Positions 23,228 through 34,700 of a stretch of DNA of 64,000 bases are shown in pieces. This DNA is from Paratinospora sagittata. Lineage: Eukaryota; Streptophyta; Magnoliopsida; Ranunculales; Menispermaceae. The position numbers were made by a program, and so were the translations under genes. The stretch is taken from assembly GCA_035771175.1 (NCBI GenBank), contig CM069598.1, positions 6,541,413 through 6,605,412 on the forward strand, written 5' to 3'. The notes beneath the pieces were generated by a model. It was not told the origin of the DNA, searched no databases, and saw nothing but the letters and a program-made list of their open reading frames with translations. The stretch's first letter is position 1, and each line of letters opens with the position of its first letter.

Positions 23228-23239
23228 TATATATATAAG
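23228..23239 (+). promoter_or_regulatory. TATA box of the STIG1-like gene
   Basis: TATATATATAAG lies 96 bases upstream of the ATG, predicting a 5' UTR of about 65 nt. A CT-rich stretch precedes it, and a pyrimidine-rich leader (tcttcattgttcttcgtctt) follows. Confidence 0.6.
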
Positions 23240-23334
23240 CCTTTAGAACCCAAATCTCATAAGCTACTAATTCTTTCTTCATTGTTCTTCGTCTTCTTCT
23301 TCCTCCTTAGAAAAAAAAAAAAAACCCCATAAAA

Positions 23335-23835
23335 ATGGCAAAGAAAATTATCGTTGGTTTGGCGATGGCCATGGCAATTGTAGCAATCACTTTACTAATA
23401 GTGACCACTAACAAAGGAGACGAAGAAGCGCTTGTTAGTAACGAAGTGGAAATCACTTCTTCGAAGAAGAACGTGATCATTCCGTTGTCGGAAAAGAGTA
23501 CTTCGGAGGTTGCTCCTCTAGTGAGACGGGCGAGTCGATTTCTTGTGGAAGAGTTCTTAAAACCAAATCCAAGAGCAAAATATCATTGTCACAAGGATTA
23601 TAATGTTTGTTATGAAGAAGGAAGTCTTGGGACTACTTGCTGTAATAACAAGTGTATTGATTTGAAGACGGATAGGGATAACTGTGGGAGTTGCAAGAAC
23701 AAGTGCAAGTTCACGGACGAATGCTGCAATGGTGAGTGTGTGAACGTTTGGTATGATAAGAGACATTGTGGGAAATGCTTCAACAAGTGCATGCCTGGAG
23801 GTTACTGTATATATGGAATGTGTGATTATGCATAG
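23335..23835 (+). CDS. STIG1-like secreted cysteine-rich protein
   Basis: Intronless, 166 aa. The start is the ATG just after an A-rich leader. Residues 5-26 ([20 protein letters not shown]) form a signal peptide or anchor. A variable acidic/basic linker follows, then a Cys-rich STIG1 domain from about residue 82. The domain contains 16 cysteines in the family spacing, including [19 protein letters not shown] and CCNGEC. STIG1 proteins are apoplastic; the tobacco and tomato proteins act in stigma exudate and pollen-tube growth, and Arabidopsis GRI belongs to the same family. Whether this copy is stigma-expressed cannot be read from DNA. An AATAAA at 23882-23887 is a plausible polyadenylation signal. 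From memory it matches Arabidopsis At1g11925, which also sits between the pectate lyase and the PLP protein. Confidence 0.93.
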   Translation: MAKKIIVGLAMAMAIVAITLLIVTTNKGDEEALVSNEVEITSSKKNVIIPLSEKSTSEVAPLVRRASRFLVEEFLKPNPRAKYHCHKDYNVCYEEGSLGTTCCNNKCIDLKTDRDNCGSCKNKCKFTDECCNGECVNVWYDKRHCGKCFNKCMPGGYCIYGMCDYA

Positions 23836-25684
23836 ATGATCATGGTGATGGTGGTGGAGATTCATCATTTTTTACTCATACAATAAAGGCCAGTTGATCA
23901 ACTAGCTGGGTGTGCTTCATATATATAATATTATATCTAGTTTTATATTTATATACATATGCTGAAAGAGATTATATATATAGTAAGAGCTTTATGTAAC
24001 ACGAGTTATAAACATCTTTTTTCTTTCTTTTTCAGACGTCTTTGTTCAGAAATGTAGAGAGAGAGAGAGAGCACTTGATAATTAGTGTTCCAATGTAATT
24101 CAAGGGAAGGTTTGAATTGAACCTCTCCCAACAAAACCATGTATATATTTACACTGATTTGTTAATTATTAATATTATACGAATTGTATAAAGTTGTAAA
24201 TTAATGGCTGCTGTCATAGTTAAAGAAGTATATATATATGTTCATCTTCTATAGCCTTGTAATGCTTTGGCAATTACTAGAGTTTGAGTAATCCCCGATC
24301 ACCTTTAGCCACCCCTGGTCTCTACCTACGAAACCAAAAACAAATTTGTACATTTTGATAAAATTACTTATGATATACACGTTGACCTAATTAGGTCAGA
24401 TTGATCAATGTTGAAATTAGTTGTTATTATTATTATTGTTAATATATTAGTGGCTTGTAAGCTATAGAAAGTCACATATATTTGTATTTAATTTAATTTT
24501 TTTTGTTTTATGACTGAACGATAATTAGGTGGTGTTTTTTTTTTATTTTATAATAAGATTAATTTATTTAAATTTGGCTTAAGTTGGATCATAAAAATAT
24601 TAAAAAAAAAATTATACATAAAAAAAAAATTTGAACTTATAATTTTATTTGAGGAAAATGAATGTGACGTCATCCCCACTAAGGAAATGGTGGTATTTGC
24701 ATTTAATTATTCGCGTGGATGGCGATGTTGCTTTCACGCAACAAAAAGGGCGTAAAATTAATGCACTCGACGTGTGTGGTGCTTATTGGTCCGCTACGAA
24801 AGCAGATTCCACTAGAGGTGGTCGCTCCACGTGTTCCGCTTCCTACTCGCACGTTATTTTTGCTTTTTTTTTTTTTTCAAATGAAAACTAATCTTATATT
24901 ACATGCTTACAACCAAACAAAAAAAAATAATGAATTTACTTCCATAATTTATAATTTATAAGAACATAAATTTAGTCTAATTGTCAAGTAAAATAGACAT
25001 GACTATTACTTAGAAAAAAAATTTATTATATTATGGATTAGATATAGTGATACTTGCATAATTATAAAAAAATACTATTATTATTTATTAGTTTATACGA
25101 GCATACGTTACACGCAAATAAAAAAAATCAACGACATACTTAAACATGAAATAAAAAAGTTTTAAAATGATAAAAAAAATAATTGATAAAATAAGTTGTA
25201 TATTTACAGAAAAAATCTTTTAGCAATTTATTACCGAATTACCAATAAATATATATTTTTACATAAATTTGTTTTACAATTTTATATTAAAAACTGTGTA
25301 ATTTAAAAATATAGGACAAAAGTAGCTTATCTTAAGTTAAAAGTTTTGATGAATAAATAATATTTATTAATGAATAAATAAATAATATATAATAATATAT
25401 ACTATCAATAAGGGTTGATTTACGGATTTAAAAAGCGAACGATGAAATATAGTTAAAAAATAATTCGAATATGTCCTGTACGGTTGTTGGAAAATTAGTA
25501 TTAAAAAAAAACAAAAAAGAGTATAAGTAAAAAAAACAAAATAGAATATTATTTGTTAGTGGTAATTGCATTCAAAGTTAAGGGGAGGTGATTTTAATTA
25601 TGCTAACAACAAAAGGAGGAAATCCAAAAATCGCTACATTTTTCCCCACTTCAGATTTCAAGTCAGTAGGAAAGATTAACCGAG
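23836..25684. other. Intergenic upstream of the PLP-protein gene
   Basis: It begins with the STIG1 3' UTR, followed by (GA)n at 24058-24072 and very AT-rich DNA. A less AT-rich island at about 24655-24850 holds several ACGT cores: TGACGTCA at 24665-24672 and CACGTG at 24828-24833. No gene is recognised. Confidence 0.45.
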
Positions 25685-28600
25685 ATGGAAAACCCAGCAA
25701 CAGCAGTAGCAGCAGATAGAGAAGAAGAAGAAGAAGCGATCGAGCAGTGTTCAATGGCGAGTCCAGCGATGGAGGCGGCGGTGGTTACATCTCTACGAAC
25801 CGTCTTACAGCGAGTCCAACAAGCCGCCGAGAGGTCCGGCCGCCGCGTCGATCAGGTGAGGGTCGTCGCCGTCAGCAAGACCAAGCCGGTCTCCCTCCTC
25901 CGCCAAGTCTACGACACCGGTCACCGCTGCTTCGGCGAGAATTACGTCCAAGAACTCATCCAAAAGGCTCCTCAGGTTTTTTTTTTTTTTTCTTTCTAGT
26001 AATTTGATTGCTTGTTTTAGCTCCTTTTTTTTTTGGGTTTTTTGAGGTTGATTTGGTGATCAACTGTGTTTTATGCAGCTACCGGATGATATAGAATGGA
26101 ATTTTATTGGGACTTTGCAGAGCAACAAAGTGAAATCTCTTCTGAGTATGATTTAAATTGTCATCCTTTTGTTTTTTATTATTATTATTAGTATGTTGTG
26201 CTAGGACGAAATTTGTTGATATTTGAATCTATTTGGATCAATTTGAGGAATTTTAGAAAAAAGGGCAATCTTGAATTAAAGTGAACTGCTCACCTGGAGA
26301 TGCTTGGAGTACTTTGATGAACAAAAAGGAATATCTCAATATTCTGTAAAGAAAAAGCTACATGAGAAGAAGAAAATGTATCAATTCCTTAAGCCTGTCC
26401 TCAAATTTGCTACTTGTCCCTAATGTGCACTTATAGCTCAATGTGAATTACTTTTAGACTCGGTTTGATGGTCAGAAGTACTTGACTGCTTGTAAGCCTG
26501 AGCTCAGTTGAGCCCGATAATGTGTGTGTATATGTGGTTTTGTACCCACTACTATTCCTAAGCTTGATCAAGTGTGTTAGTTGAACTCTCATACCTATGA
26601 GGAAGAAAGAAGTGTTCTCTTTTAAGTAATGTAGTGGTTAAGTTAATCCACATTGGTGTAAGGCTGTATATGATTAAACCCATTGGCCTTACAATAAACT
26701 TTTCTTGTTGTAAAGCTTTTATTAAATTTAAATGTATAGGAATATAGTTCATCCACTCGGTGAGATTCAAATGGCATAGAAATATGCTGGAAATAACCTA
26801 AAAATGAATGTTTTACTACATCCCCTATATAATGCTTGTTTGCTTTTGTGCAGCTTCTGTCCCAAATCTTGCAATGGTTGAGACTGTGGATGATGAAAAG
26901 GTAATGCATTTCCAAACTCATAGATTATCAAGTTTCTTTTTCTTTTCTTTATATAAAATCTAATGGATAATTTATATGAAAATCCTGAATGCTTCAACAC
27001 ATGATCCTTTTCTTTCATGGAACTAGAAGCTTTAGTAGCCATCAACTCATATCTTTGTAATCTTACCCTATGTTAAACAGGATAAATTTGACCCAGTAGT
27101 TCGACCATGATGTTCAATTGTTTGTATACCTTAGAATTTCAACCTATTTAGGCTCCTTGTTAAGTTAAATCCCTTAATCATGTTATTACGAGACAGCTTA
27201 TGCTTTTCTTGTTTCATAACCTTAGGAAGTTAGGACAGTTTTTCATGGTGAGATTCTGTTGTGCTCACTGGCCTTTTGTTGTGCGTTACAGATTGCAAAT
27301 CATCTTAATCGTGCAGTTGCAAATATTGGAAGAAAGCCTTTAAAGGTTATGGTTCAAGTGAATACCAGTGGAGAGGCATGTGAGTGAAGATAAAATATTT
27401 TACTCTTTAACACTACATAATGTTGAACGATTTGGGTTACAATGCATTAACACTTTGCATTGACACCCTCTTATTGATTTCCTTTGTACTTCAATAAACC
27501 ATATCTAGTTTCCCTTGCAAGCTTAAGATTAATTCATTTATCAATGGAACACAAGGACAAAATAAAACCTCTTTCTAAACTTTATAGCATAGCAACTATA
27601 TGCCATATGTACATCTATAAAACAGTGTTTTCAAGGAGTCGCTTAGGCATTTTAGGGAGAAATCGCCTAGGCGCTGTGCTAGGCAGGCAGTAGGGATTTG
27701 TGCAAATATTTAAAAAGTAGTTTAGGGGGGGTCTATCTAATTTATAAAAAAAGATTAAAAAGCAGAAACGCCCCCTTTTTATAGTAAACCTCGAACCTTT
27801 CTCTCCCAAAGCCCATCCTTTCCATTTTCTTCGACCAAGAAATGTCGTCGAAATCTCTGGCGGCCGACAACGACCCATCGGCGACCCTCCGGTGATAGAT
27901 ATTTGAGTTTTGTATTTTTGAACCTTTTGGATAGTGTGTATTATGACATGAATTAATGTTTTGTGGACATGATTCTAATTAATATGAAGTGTTTTTAATC
28001 ATTTTATGAAAATATAACATTTATTATAGAATATAGTTAGATATATATAATTTTGTATATGAACTGTCTAGGGACCTGTAAATAATTAATTAATTATCTA
28101 AGGACCTATAAATAAATTTTTTTCTTATCGCCTAGGCCATGTCTAGGCTTCGCCTCGCCTAGACATCGCCTTAGCACCTTGAAAACACTGCTATAAAATT
28201 CTCTGTGTACAAAATCAATGATCTTATATTCAAATGTGCCCAAACATCAGTTACTTAAAATTTAAAATTAATTTGGGGAAGTTCAGTTCATAAATGAGAA
28301 TGTTTGTGAAAAAACTCAACGTCTTTGAATTAGCTTAAGAAGATGAGTCTTGGGATCTTGGATGCCCTTAAGAATATTAATTGATTAGTGTCCACACTCC
28401 TCATTGCAGCAAAATCTGGTGTGGAGCCGGCAAGTTGTGTGGAACTTGTGAAACATGTTAAGTTAGGCTGTCCAAATCTTGAGTTTTCTGGCCTAATGAC
28501 GATAGGGATGCTGGACTATACATCAACTCCAGAAAATTTCAGGGTGATCTTTCTCAGACTGAAATGCAATTAATGGATATAGTTTTCCATTTTTTTTAAA

Positions 28601-29127
28601 AAACTTAATTTCTTAACGGTGTTGCTTCTGTTGGTTTGACAGACATTGTCAGAGTGTAGAACTGAAGTTTGCAAGGTGCTTGGTATAACCGAGGACCAGT
28701 GTGAGCTATCTATGGGCATGTCTGGTGATTTTGAGCAAGCGGTAAGAGTGTTTATATTTATACAAGTAGGCTCTCAAGTGCCATATCCTTCTTTTAATTA
28801 GCAGCATGTGCTGAATTTTTGCATGGTCACTAGTCTATAGAAAGTGGTTCTACTACTACTGTTCAATCTATATATTGTATTTTCAAAAAAAAAAAAATGG
28901 TGCAAGTACACACTGATGCTTGGGAATTCTAGAACCTGACTTTTATATGCCTTTCTCCTTCCCATTCTTATTTGGTAGTATGCTTCTTTTATATTTCATT
29001 TACAGTGTATTTCATGATGACCACTGTATTTTGGTTGTCAATGCAGATAGAGATGGGCAGCACCAATGTGAGAATTGGGTCAACAATATTTGGAGCAAGG
29101 GAATACCCAAAGAAACAGGTCAACTAG
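25685..29127 (+). CDS. PLP homeostasis protein, YggS/PROSC family
   Basis: Seven exons: 25685-25975, 26079-26145, 26854-26900, 27292-27379, 28410-28543, 28643-28741, 29047-29127. The frame closes to 268 aa. These proteins bind pyridoxal 5'-phosphate and buffer its supply; no catalytic reaction is known. The PLP-binding lysine is Lys65 in VAVSKTKP. Other family signatures are [42 protein letters not shown] and the phosphate-binding end [14 protein letters not shown]. Residues 12-29 are an acidic extension encoded by a GAA/GAG repeat. No clear transit peptide is present; Met24 and Met29 are alternative starts. The C-terminus is read through a possible donor to a TAG (EYPKKQVN); splicing there would give a near-identical end. 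Intron 4 carries a hAT-like element. From memory it resembles Arabidopsis At1g11930. Confidence 0.92.
27623..28190. mobile_element. Non-autonomous hAT-like element in PLP-gene intron 4
   Basis: 568 bp bounded by perfect 14-bp terminal inverted repeats, CAGTGTTTTCAAGG and CCTTGAAAACACTG. It is flanked by a perfect 8-bp duplication CTATAAAA (27615-27622 and 28191-28198), the size expected for hAT transposition. Subterminal regions on both sides are rich in CGCCTAGGC-like motifs. No transposase is encoded. Confidence 0.93.
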
Positions 29128-31710
29128 TAAACTCTAATCTTCTGCTTTCCCTGTGACTTTCATTAAAACTCTTCATTTTATGACAAGCCCACACCCTATG
29201 AATTGGCCTATTTGGTTTCTCAGATCCCTACAAGTTGACTTTCACAGTTTGTATACTTTCATTTTTTTGGTTAATTCTCAAAGAGATTGCCAGCATTTGT
29301 TACATGAATAGTGTGGCAATTAGTACCAGACTACCAGTCACCACTGCTGTTGTGAGTATTATTGCCAGCTAGCCCATAGTGGAATCCGTAGGGCTTTCTC
29401 ATGACCTATTCGTTCTGATTCCCTCTTTATCTGGAACAATGTTTAGAGGTTATTTTTCCAATTTCACATTCGTTTCTTATGTGTTTCATAACTCACTAAC
29501 TGGCATCCCATATTTTCTATTGGCATTTACATTCTGGGGTGTGAACAACTCAGGTATGTATTATCCAAGGATTGAAATTTAAATCAGTTGAATAGAACAT
29601 CTGATGGATTCAGATTTAACCGGGACTAACTTATGAAGAGATGGAAACCTTTTGTGGAAAGAAACTACATTGCCAGTTGATTTTTTGCAATTTACCTTCT
29701 TAATTTTTTTCATTCTATTTAATACCCGTTGTCATTTCGATTCATCAAATCCAGTGATGAACTTGAGTGTCTGTTATATTCATTTGTAGTTGAAATTATA
29801 CTCTGGATCAATTAGTGCACAAAATGATTAGGAAAAAGGAACTATAGATTCTTTGTTCTACATTTTCTTGTTACTAACTGCACTTTGTCCATACACAGGT
29901 ATGAATGATCAAAATGTATTTTGTGCATTTGTTGGTGGTGTTCACTGGAACTAAGTATTTAAGTTTGTGAGAGAAGGGAAACACAACGAAGCAACTTCTC
30001 TATGAATGGTGCAAGCTACAAAGTGAAAAAGCATGAAAACAATAAATGGATTCTTAATAAAGTCTGCACTGCCAAGATTTAACAAAGAAATTGATGAAGT
30101 TGCTTCAAGTGGGGGAGGCTGCTGGCAAGACTTGGCATAAACAATTAAAGAAAATATAATTTTAATGTCCTATTTACCTTTTTTTGTTCCCCATTGTATC
30201 TGAGATATTCCTCAACCTGACTTAATTCAACAAAGTCTCCTTTTAGCCGCATGGGATCGACTAGTTTCGTTATGATTCATGGCTATAAATGCTTCAACAA
30301 AGATTTACATAAGCCCTCTTTCTTTATTTGATTCAACACCAAGCTCACACTTCATTAAGCAAAACCAAGCTCACTGTCTTTTTTTTTTTTTTAAGGTTTT
30401 TAACTAATTCTTACTTTGGCCAAACCCACCTTAATCTGAGTTTTATCTACTCTTTGTCGTTTTAATAAAAAGAATTAAAACATCAAGAAATGAATTTCTT
30501 CTTTTAAGGTCTTAAGTTCAAGCTTTAGGTAGACCTTTGTCTTCACCTGAGGTCTATGTACGTTGCCTATATGCAGGATGGTCACACGTCATTAAATGAG
30601 ATGTTATTTCATTTTTATTAATAATGTTTGTTCTGTGAGAAAAATGGTCAATGAGAAATTGACACTTTTAAAACTTTAGAATGACTACACAGTTTTAATT
30701 TTTATTTGAATTCAAATTTTTACATTATTGCTAACATGTTCTTGTTAAAAACCACTCAGCCAAAAAGTTATAGTGAGAAGAGAGAGAAGAAGAAAAATGT
30801 TAATTATGTAAATGTGCAGTATGCAGATGTCAATACCAAGACTTGAATCCAATACTTTTTACAAAATAAAAACTCTGATTAGGATCGTTATCGGATCAGT
30901 TTATACCTCAAATCGTAATCCGAACCGATGGGCACCAGATTGAAAAAATCCAAACCGAGACCGATCCGACCCTAACCACTAACCTGATCCAAATAAATCC
31001 GATTTGGTTCGATTTGGATTGATCGGTTTTAGTATTTTAACCTATAAAATATATTTTTTATCAAATAATTTTTTTACATAGTATAATAACAACATTAAAT
31101 AATAATTTAAAAGTTTAAAATTCACATCAAATTATTTATGTTATAACATAAATGCAACAATACTATTACCATAAAGATAAAAAATAATTAATTTACATCT
31201 TATCTCACAAAATTAAATAAAGTAAAATAAAAATCATCAAAGTTTAATTGTCAATATCCTTCTCAAAATCAATTCCAAACCGATCCAGTTCGGTTCGGTT
31301 TAGGGTCGATTTTTTAGATCTTAATCGGATTTTAAAAAGTCAAAACCGAACTCGATTTGATTATATTAATTCGGTTCGATTTCACATTTTGAACTAATTC
31401 ATTGACACCCCTAACTCTGATAATATGTTAAAAACCAATAAACTCAAAAGCTATCTGAGCTATTATCAACGGTTCCCAGTAGATCAGTTTCGACACTACA
31501 CGCATTATGAGCGATATTCTTGAACTTTTCTCGGGCTTGGTTCAGAAACATTTCAGGTTAGTGGGTTCGCGGGTTCTGTAAATTACACAATCCCGTGCAT
31601 TGTAATAAAGTTAAGCCCGCAATGGGCGCATTTGTCCGAACATCTTGAACGCTATTGCCTTAAACCTGCTCTCTGAATACGTCTCGCTCCCGCGAGGTTC
31701 ACGTTAAAAA
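29128..31710. other. Intergenic, PLP gene to branching enzyme
   Basis: The first part is probably the 3' UTR of the PLP gene. A hAT-like element occupies 30880-31413. The last ~300 bases are the likely promoter and 5' leader of the branching-enzyme gene, without a clear TATA box. Small open frames here show no family resemblance. Confidence 0.45.
30880..31413. mobile_element. Non-autonomous hAT-like element
   Basis: 534 bp starting TAGGATCGTTATCGG and ending CATTGACACCCCTA. The right end, reverse-complemented, reads TAGGGGTGTCAATG, typical of plant hAT termini, while the left end has diverged. A perfect 8-bp duplication ACTCTGAT flanks it (30872-30879 and 31414-31421). Both ends are dense in CCGAACCGA/TCGGTTCGG motifs, possible subterminal transposase sites. 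No open frame of note. Confidence 0.82.
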
Positions 31711-34700
31711 ATGGCTTCGTTTACGCTACCAACAACTTGCATTTTTTCTCTACCTTCAACAAGACGCTCTGCTCACTCCAGAACACGAACAGCTACTACC
31801 TCCACTAAGAAATGGAGGTGCTCAGCTGCAGAGAAGCAACCACAACAGCGACCCCAGAAAACAGAACAGCGTTCGAAGAAGAAAAGCTCGAGCGATGGCA
31901 ACAAAGGGGTCGACCCAGTTGGTTTTCTCACCAAATTCGGGATATTCCACAAGCCCTTTGCCCAGTTCCTCCGAGACAGGTACTTAGTTGCTACTCTGAG
32001 ATTTCATTGAGAGAGAGAGAGAGAGATTTTGTGATAGAGTTATGTATGGTGTTTTTTTTGTTGTACAGACATAAGGCTACAAAGGACAGGGAAGAGGAGA
32101 TTCTTAATCGATTCCATAATCTCGTGCAATTTGCTTCTGGGTTAGTTTTTGAATCTGTTTTTACCTCTTTTAAGCTTCTTGGGTTATTAGTTTTTGTTTG
32201 TTTTTAGTTGAGCTGAATTTTAGATACAGTTGTGGATTCTACTGAAATTTCCTTTCAACTTTGTATGTTGTTTAGGGCCTGTTTTTATATGCAATTTAGA
32301 TACAATGTTTAGTATTCAAAAACCCGAAAACACCAATTTGTGTTTGATTGGTCCAAGTCCTTGAACTAATTTTCAATATTTTTACTTAGAGAGCAGACTG
32401 TTTTTGGAAAATATGAAAATGTTTTTTTTTCTCTCTGAATTTTTACTTCTTAATTATTCACAGTTTTTTGAATCATAAGCCAAATGCAGCCTTAAGATTT
32501 TTTTTTTTTTTTTTTGTGGTGAAATTAACAATTTCATTACATGGGATCGTGATTATTTCATTTTAAAGGTATGAGCTAATGGGTCTACATCGAAATGTGC
32601 ATCATCGGGTGGATTTCATGGAGTGGGCACCAGGTATAACCAACTAACTTTTGAACTCTGTTCAACTGAAAGTTGATTCTTTATATCAATTTGAGGTAGT
32701 CAAATTTCATAGTCATTCCATTTGTGCAACATGGCATTGAACTTTTTGGTGTGGACACTTGATATCCTTAAATGTTAAATATTTTTCATTTCATTAGTTT
32801 TTTTTATCTACATTTTCTTTTATAATACTCAAAACATGTAGAATGCAGGTGCTCGCTACTGTGCCCTGGTTGGTGATTTTAATGGGTGGTCACCAACAGA
32901 GAACAGTGCAAGAGAGGGACATTTTGGTCATGATGATTATGGGTATTGGTTTATCATTTTAGAAGATAAAGTCCGGGAGGGAGAAGAACCAGATGATTTA
33001 TATTTTCAGGGGTACAACTATGTTGATGACTATGATAAAGGTGATAGTGGTGTTACAATCGAAGAATTATTTGAGAAAATGAATGATGAATATTGGGAAC
33101 CTGGAGAAGACAGGTACATAAAATCACGCTATTCAGTGGCTGCAAAACTGTATGAGCAAATATTTGGCCCTAATGGACCACAAACGAAAGAGGAATTGGA
33201 AGACTTGCCTGATGCAGAAACGAGATATAGAGAGTGGAAAGAAAAGCACAAAGATGATCCACCAAGCAACTTGCCTTCAACTCATGTGATTGATAGTGGA
33301 AAAGAATATGATATCTACAATGTTGTGACAGATCCTGCATGGAGGGAGAAGTTTCGGGCTAAGAAGTTGCCTTTGGCTTACTGGTTAGAGTTGCGTAAGG
33401 GAAGAAAAGCATGGATGAAAAAGTATGCGCCTGGTATTCCTCATGGAGCCAACTATAGAATCTATTTAAATACACCTAGTGGACCTTTAGAACGAGTTCC
33501 TGCTTGGGCTACTTACGTGCTTCCAGGTCAGCTTACTTGGTATTTTTCAATAGACATTTTTTTTAATAATTTTCCCCCTCTCCGTTAATTTTGTGCATCT
33601 AAGCTCTTTTACAAATTCTCTTGATTGTGTTCAGATGTAGATGGGAAGCAATCGGTTGCGGTGCATTGGGAACCACCTCCAGAAACTGCATATAAATGGA
33701 AGAATATTCGTCTCAAAGTGCCGAAGTCTCTTCGTATCTATGAATGCCATGTAGGCATAAGTGGATCAGATCCAAAAATTTCTACTTTTGATGAATTTAC
33801 TTTGAAGGTTGTTTCCAAGAGTGAAGCTTTTTACCTTCATTTCACTAGTTGTGACTTTAGTTCTGACCTCAATCTACTTCTCTCATACTTCTTTCAGTCT
33901 TGCAGGTCCTTCCACATGTGAAGAAAGCCGGATACAATGCAATACAGTTAATTGGAGTTATTGAGCACAAGGATTATTTCACTATTGGGTATAGAGTGAG
34001 TTCATTACTCCTCCTGCTTATCTTTGTCAAATATCTTGATGGAATGTCTTTTTCACCTTTCAATTTCATTTTTCTTTTCGTTATTTTAATTTACAACAAT
34101 AGAAGTTCATTGTGATGTTAATATGGTACATTTTGCATGATTCAAACCCCCAGTTTCGGTGGTTGATTACTTAGTTATGGAATTCTAGGAGTTGTTCTAA
34201 TCCAAAGTTTATCCTTTTTAATCAATGTAAGTGATTTTTACGGTGGATGATAAAGTGAAAGTCCTTAAAATTTAAAGTTAGGAAATTACTGCAAGCTGGG
34301 ATAACCTGGATTAGGCTTTATTTAGCTGTTACCATGACCAATTGGTGCTTAAGTGAAGCATATGATTTTCTGTATTCTCATGCTTTTGCTGTTATGTATC
34401 AGTTTTATTCTATGTTTCTGTTAAATCCGTAACCCTGTGTCACTGAATCAAAGATTAATTCCTGATCCTCTGGTAGAAAATTGCATAAGTTCAATAATTC
34501 TTTATCTTGCCTTTTTTATTTTTTATTTATTTTTAATGTGTCATTTATTTGGTCTATGTATCTAAGCAATCCTTCAATTGTATTGTAGGTCACCAATTTG
34601 TTTGCTGTTAGCAGCCGATATGGCACTCCCGATGACTTCAAGCGTTTGGTGGATGAAGCCCATGGTCATCTTTCCAAACTTGCTCTAGATAACATACATT

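Larger units (their letters stand above)
21647..23334. other. Divergent intergenic region, pectate lyase / STIG1
   Basis: This 1.7-kb region separates two divergently transcribed secreted-protein genes. It contains a 36-bp tandem duplication at 22041-22110 with a TGACGTCA palindrome in the first copy, and the STIG1 TATA box at 23228-23239. The rest is AT-rich with no recognisable gene or transposon. Confidence 0.5.
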
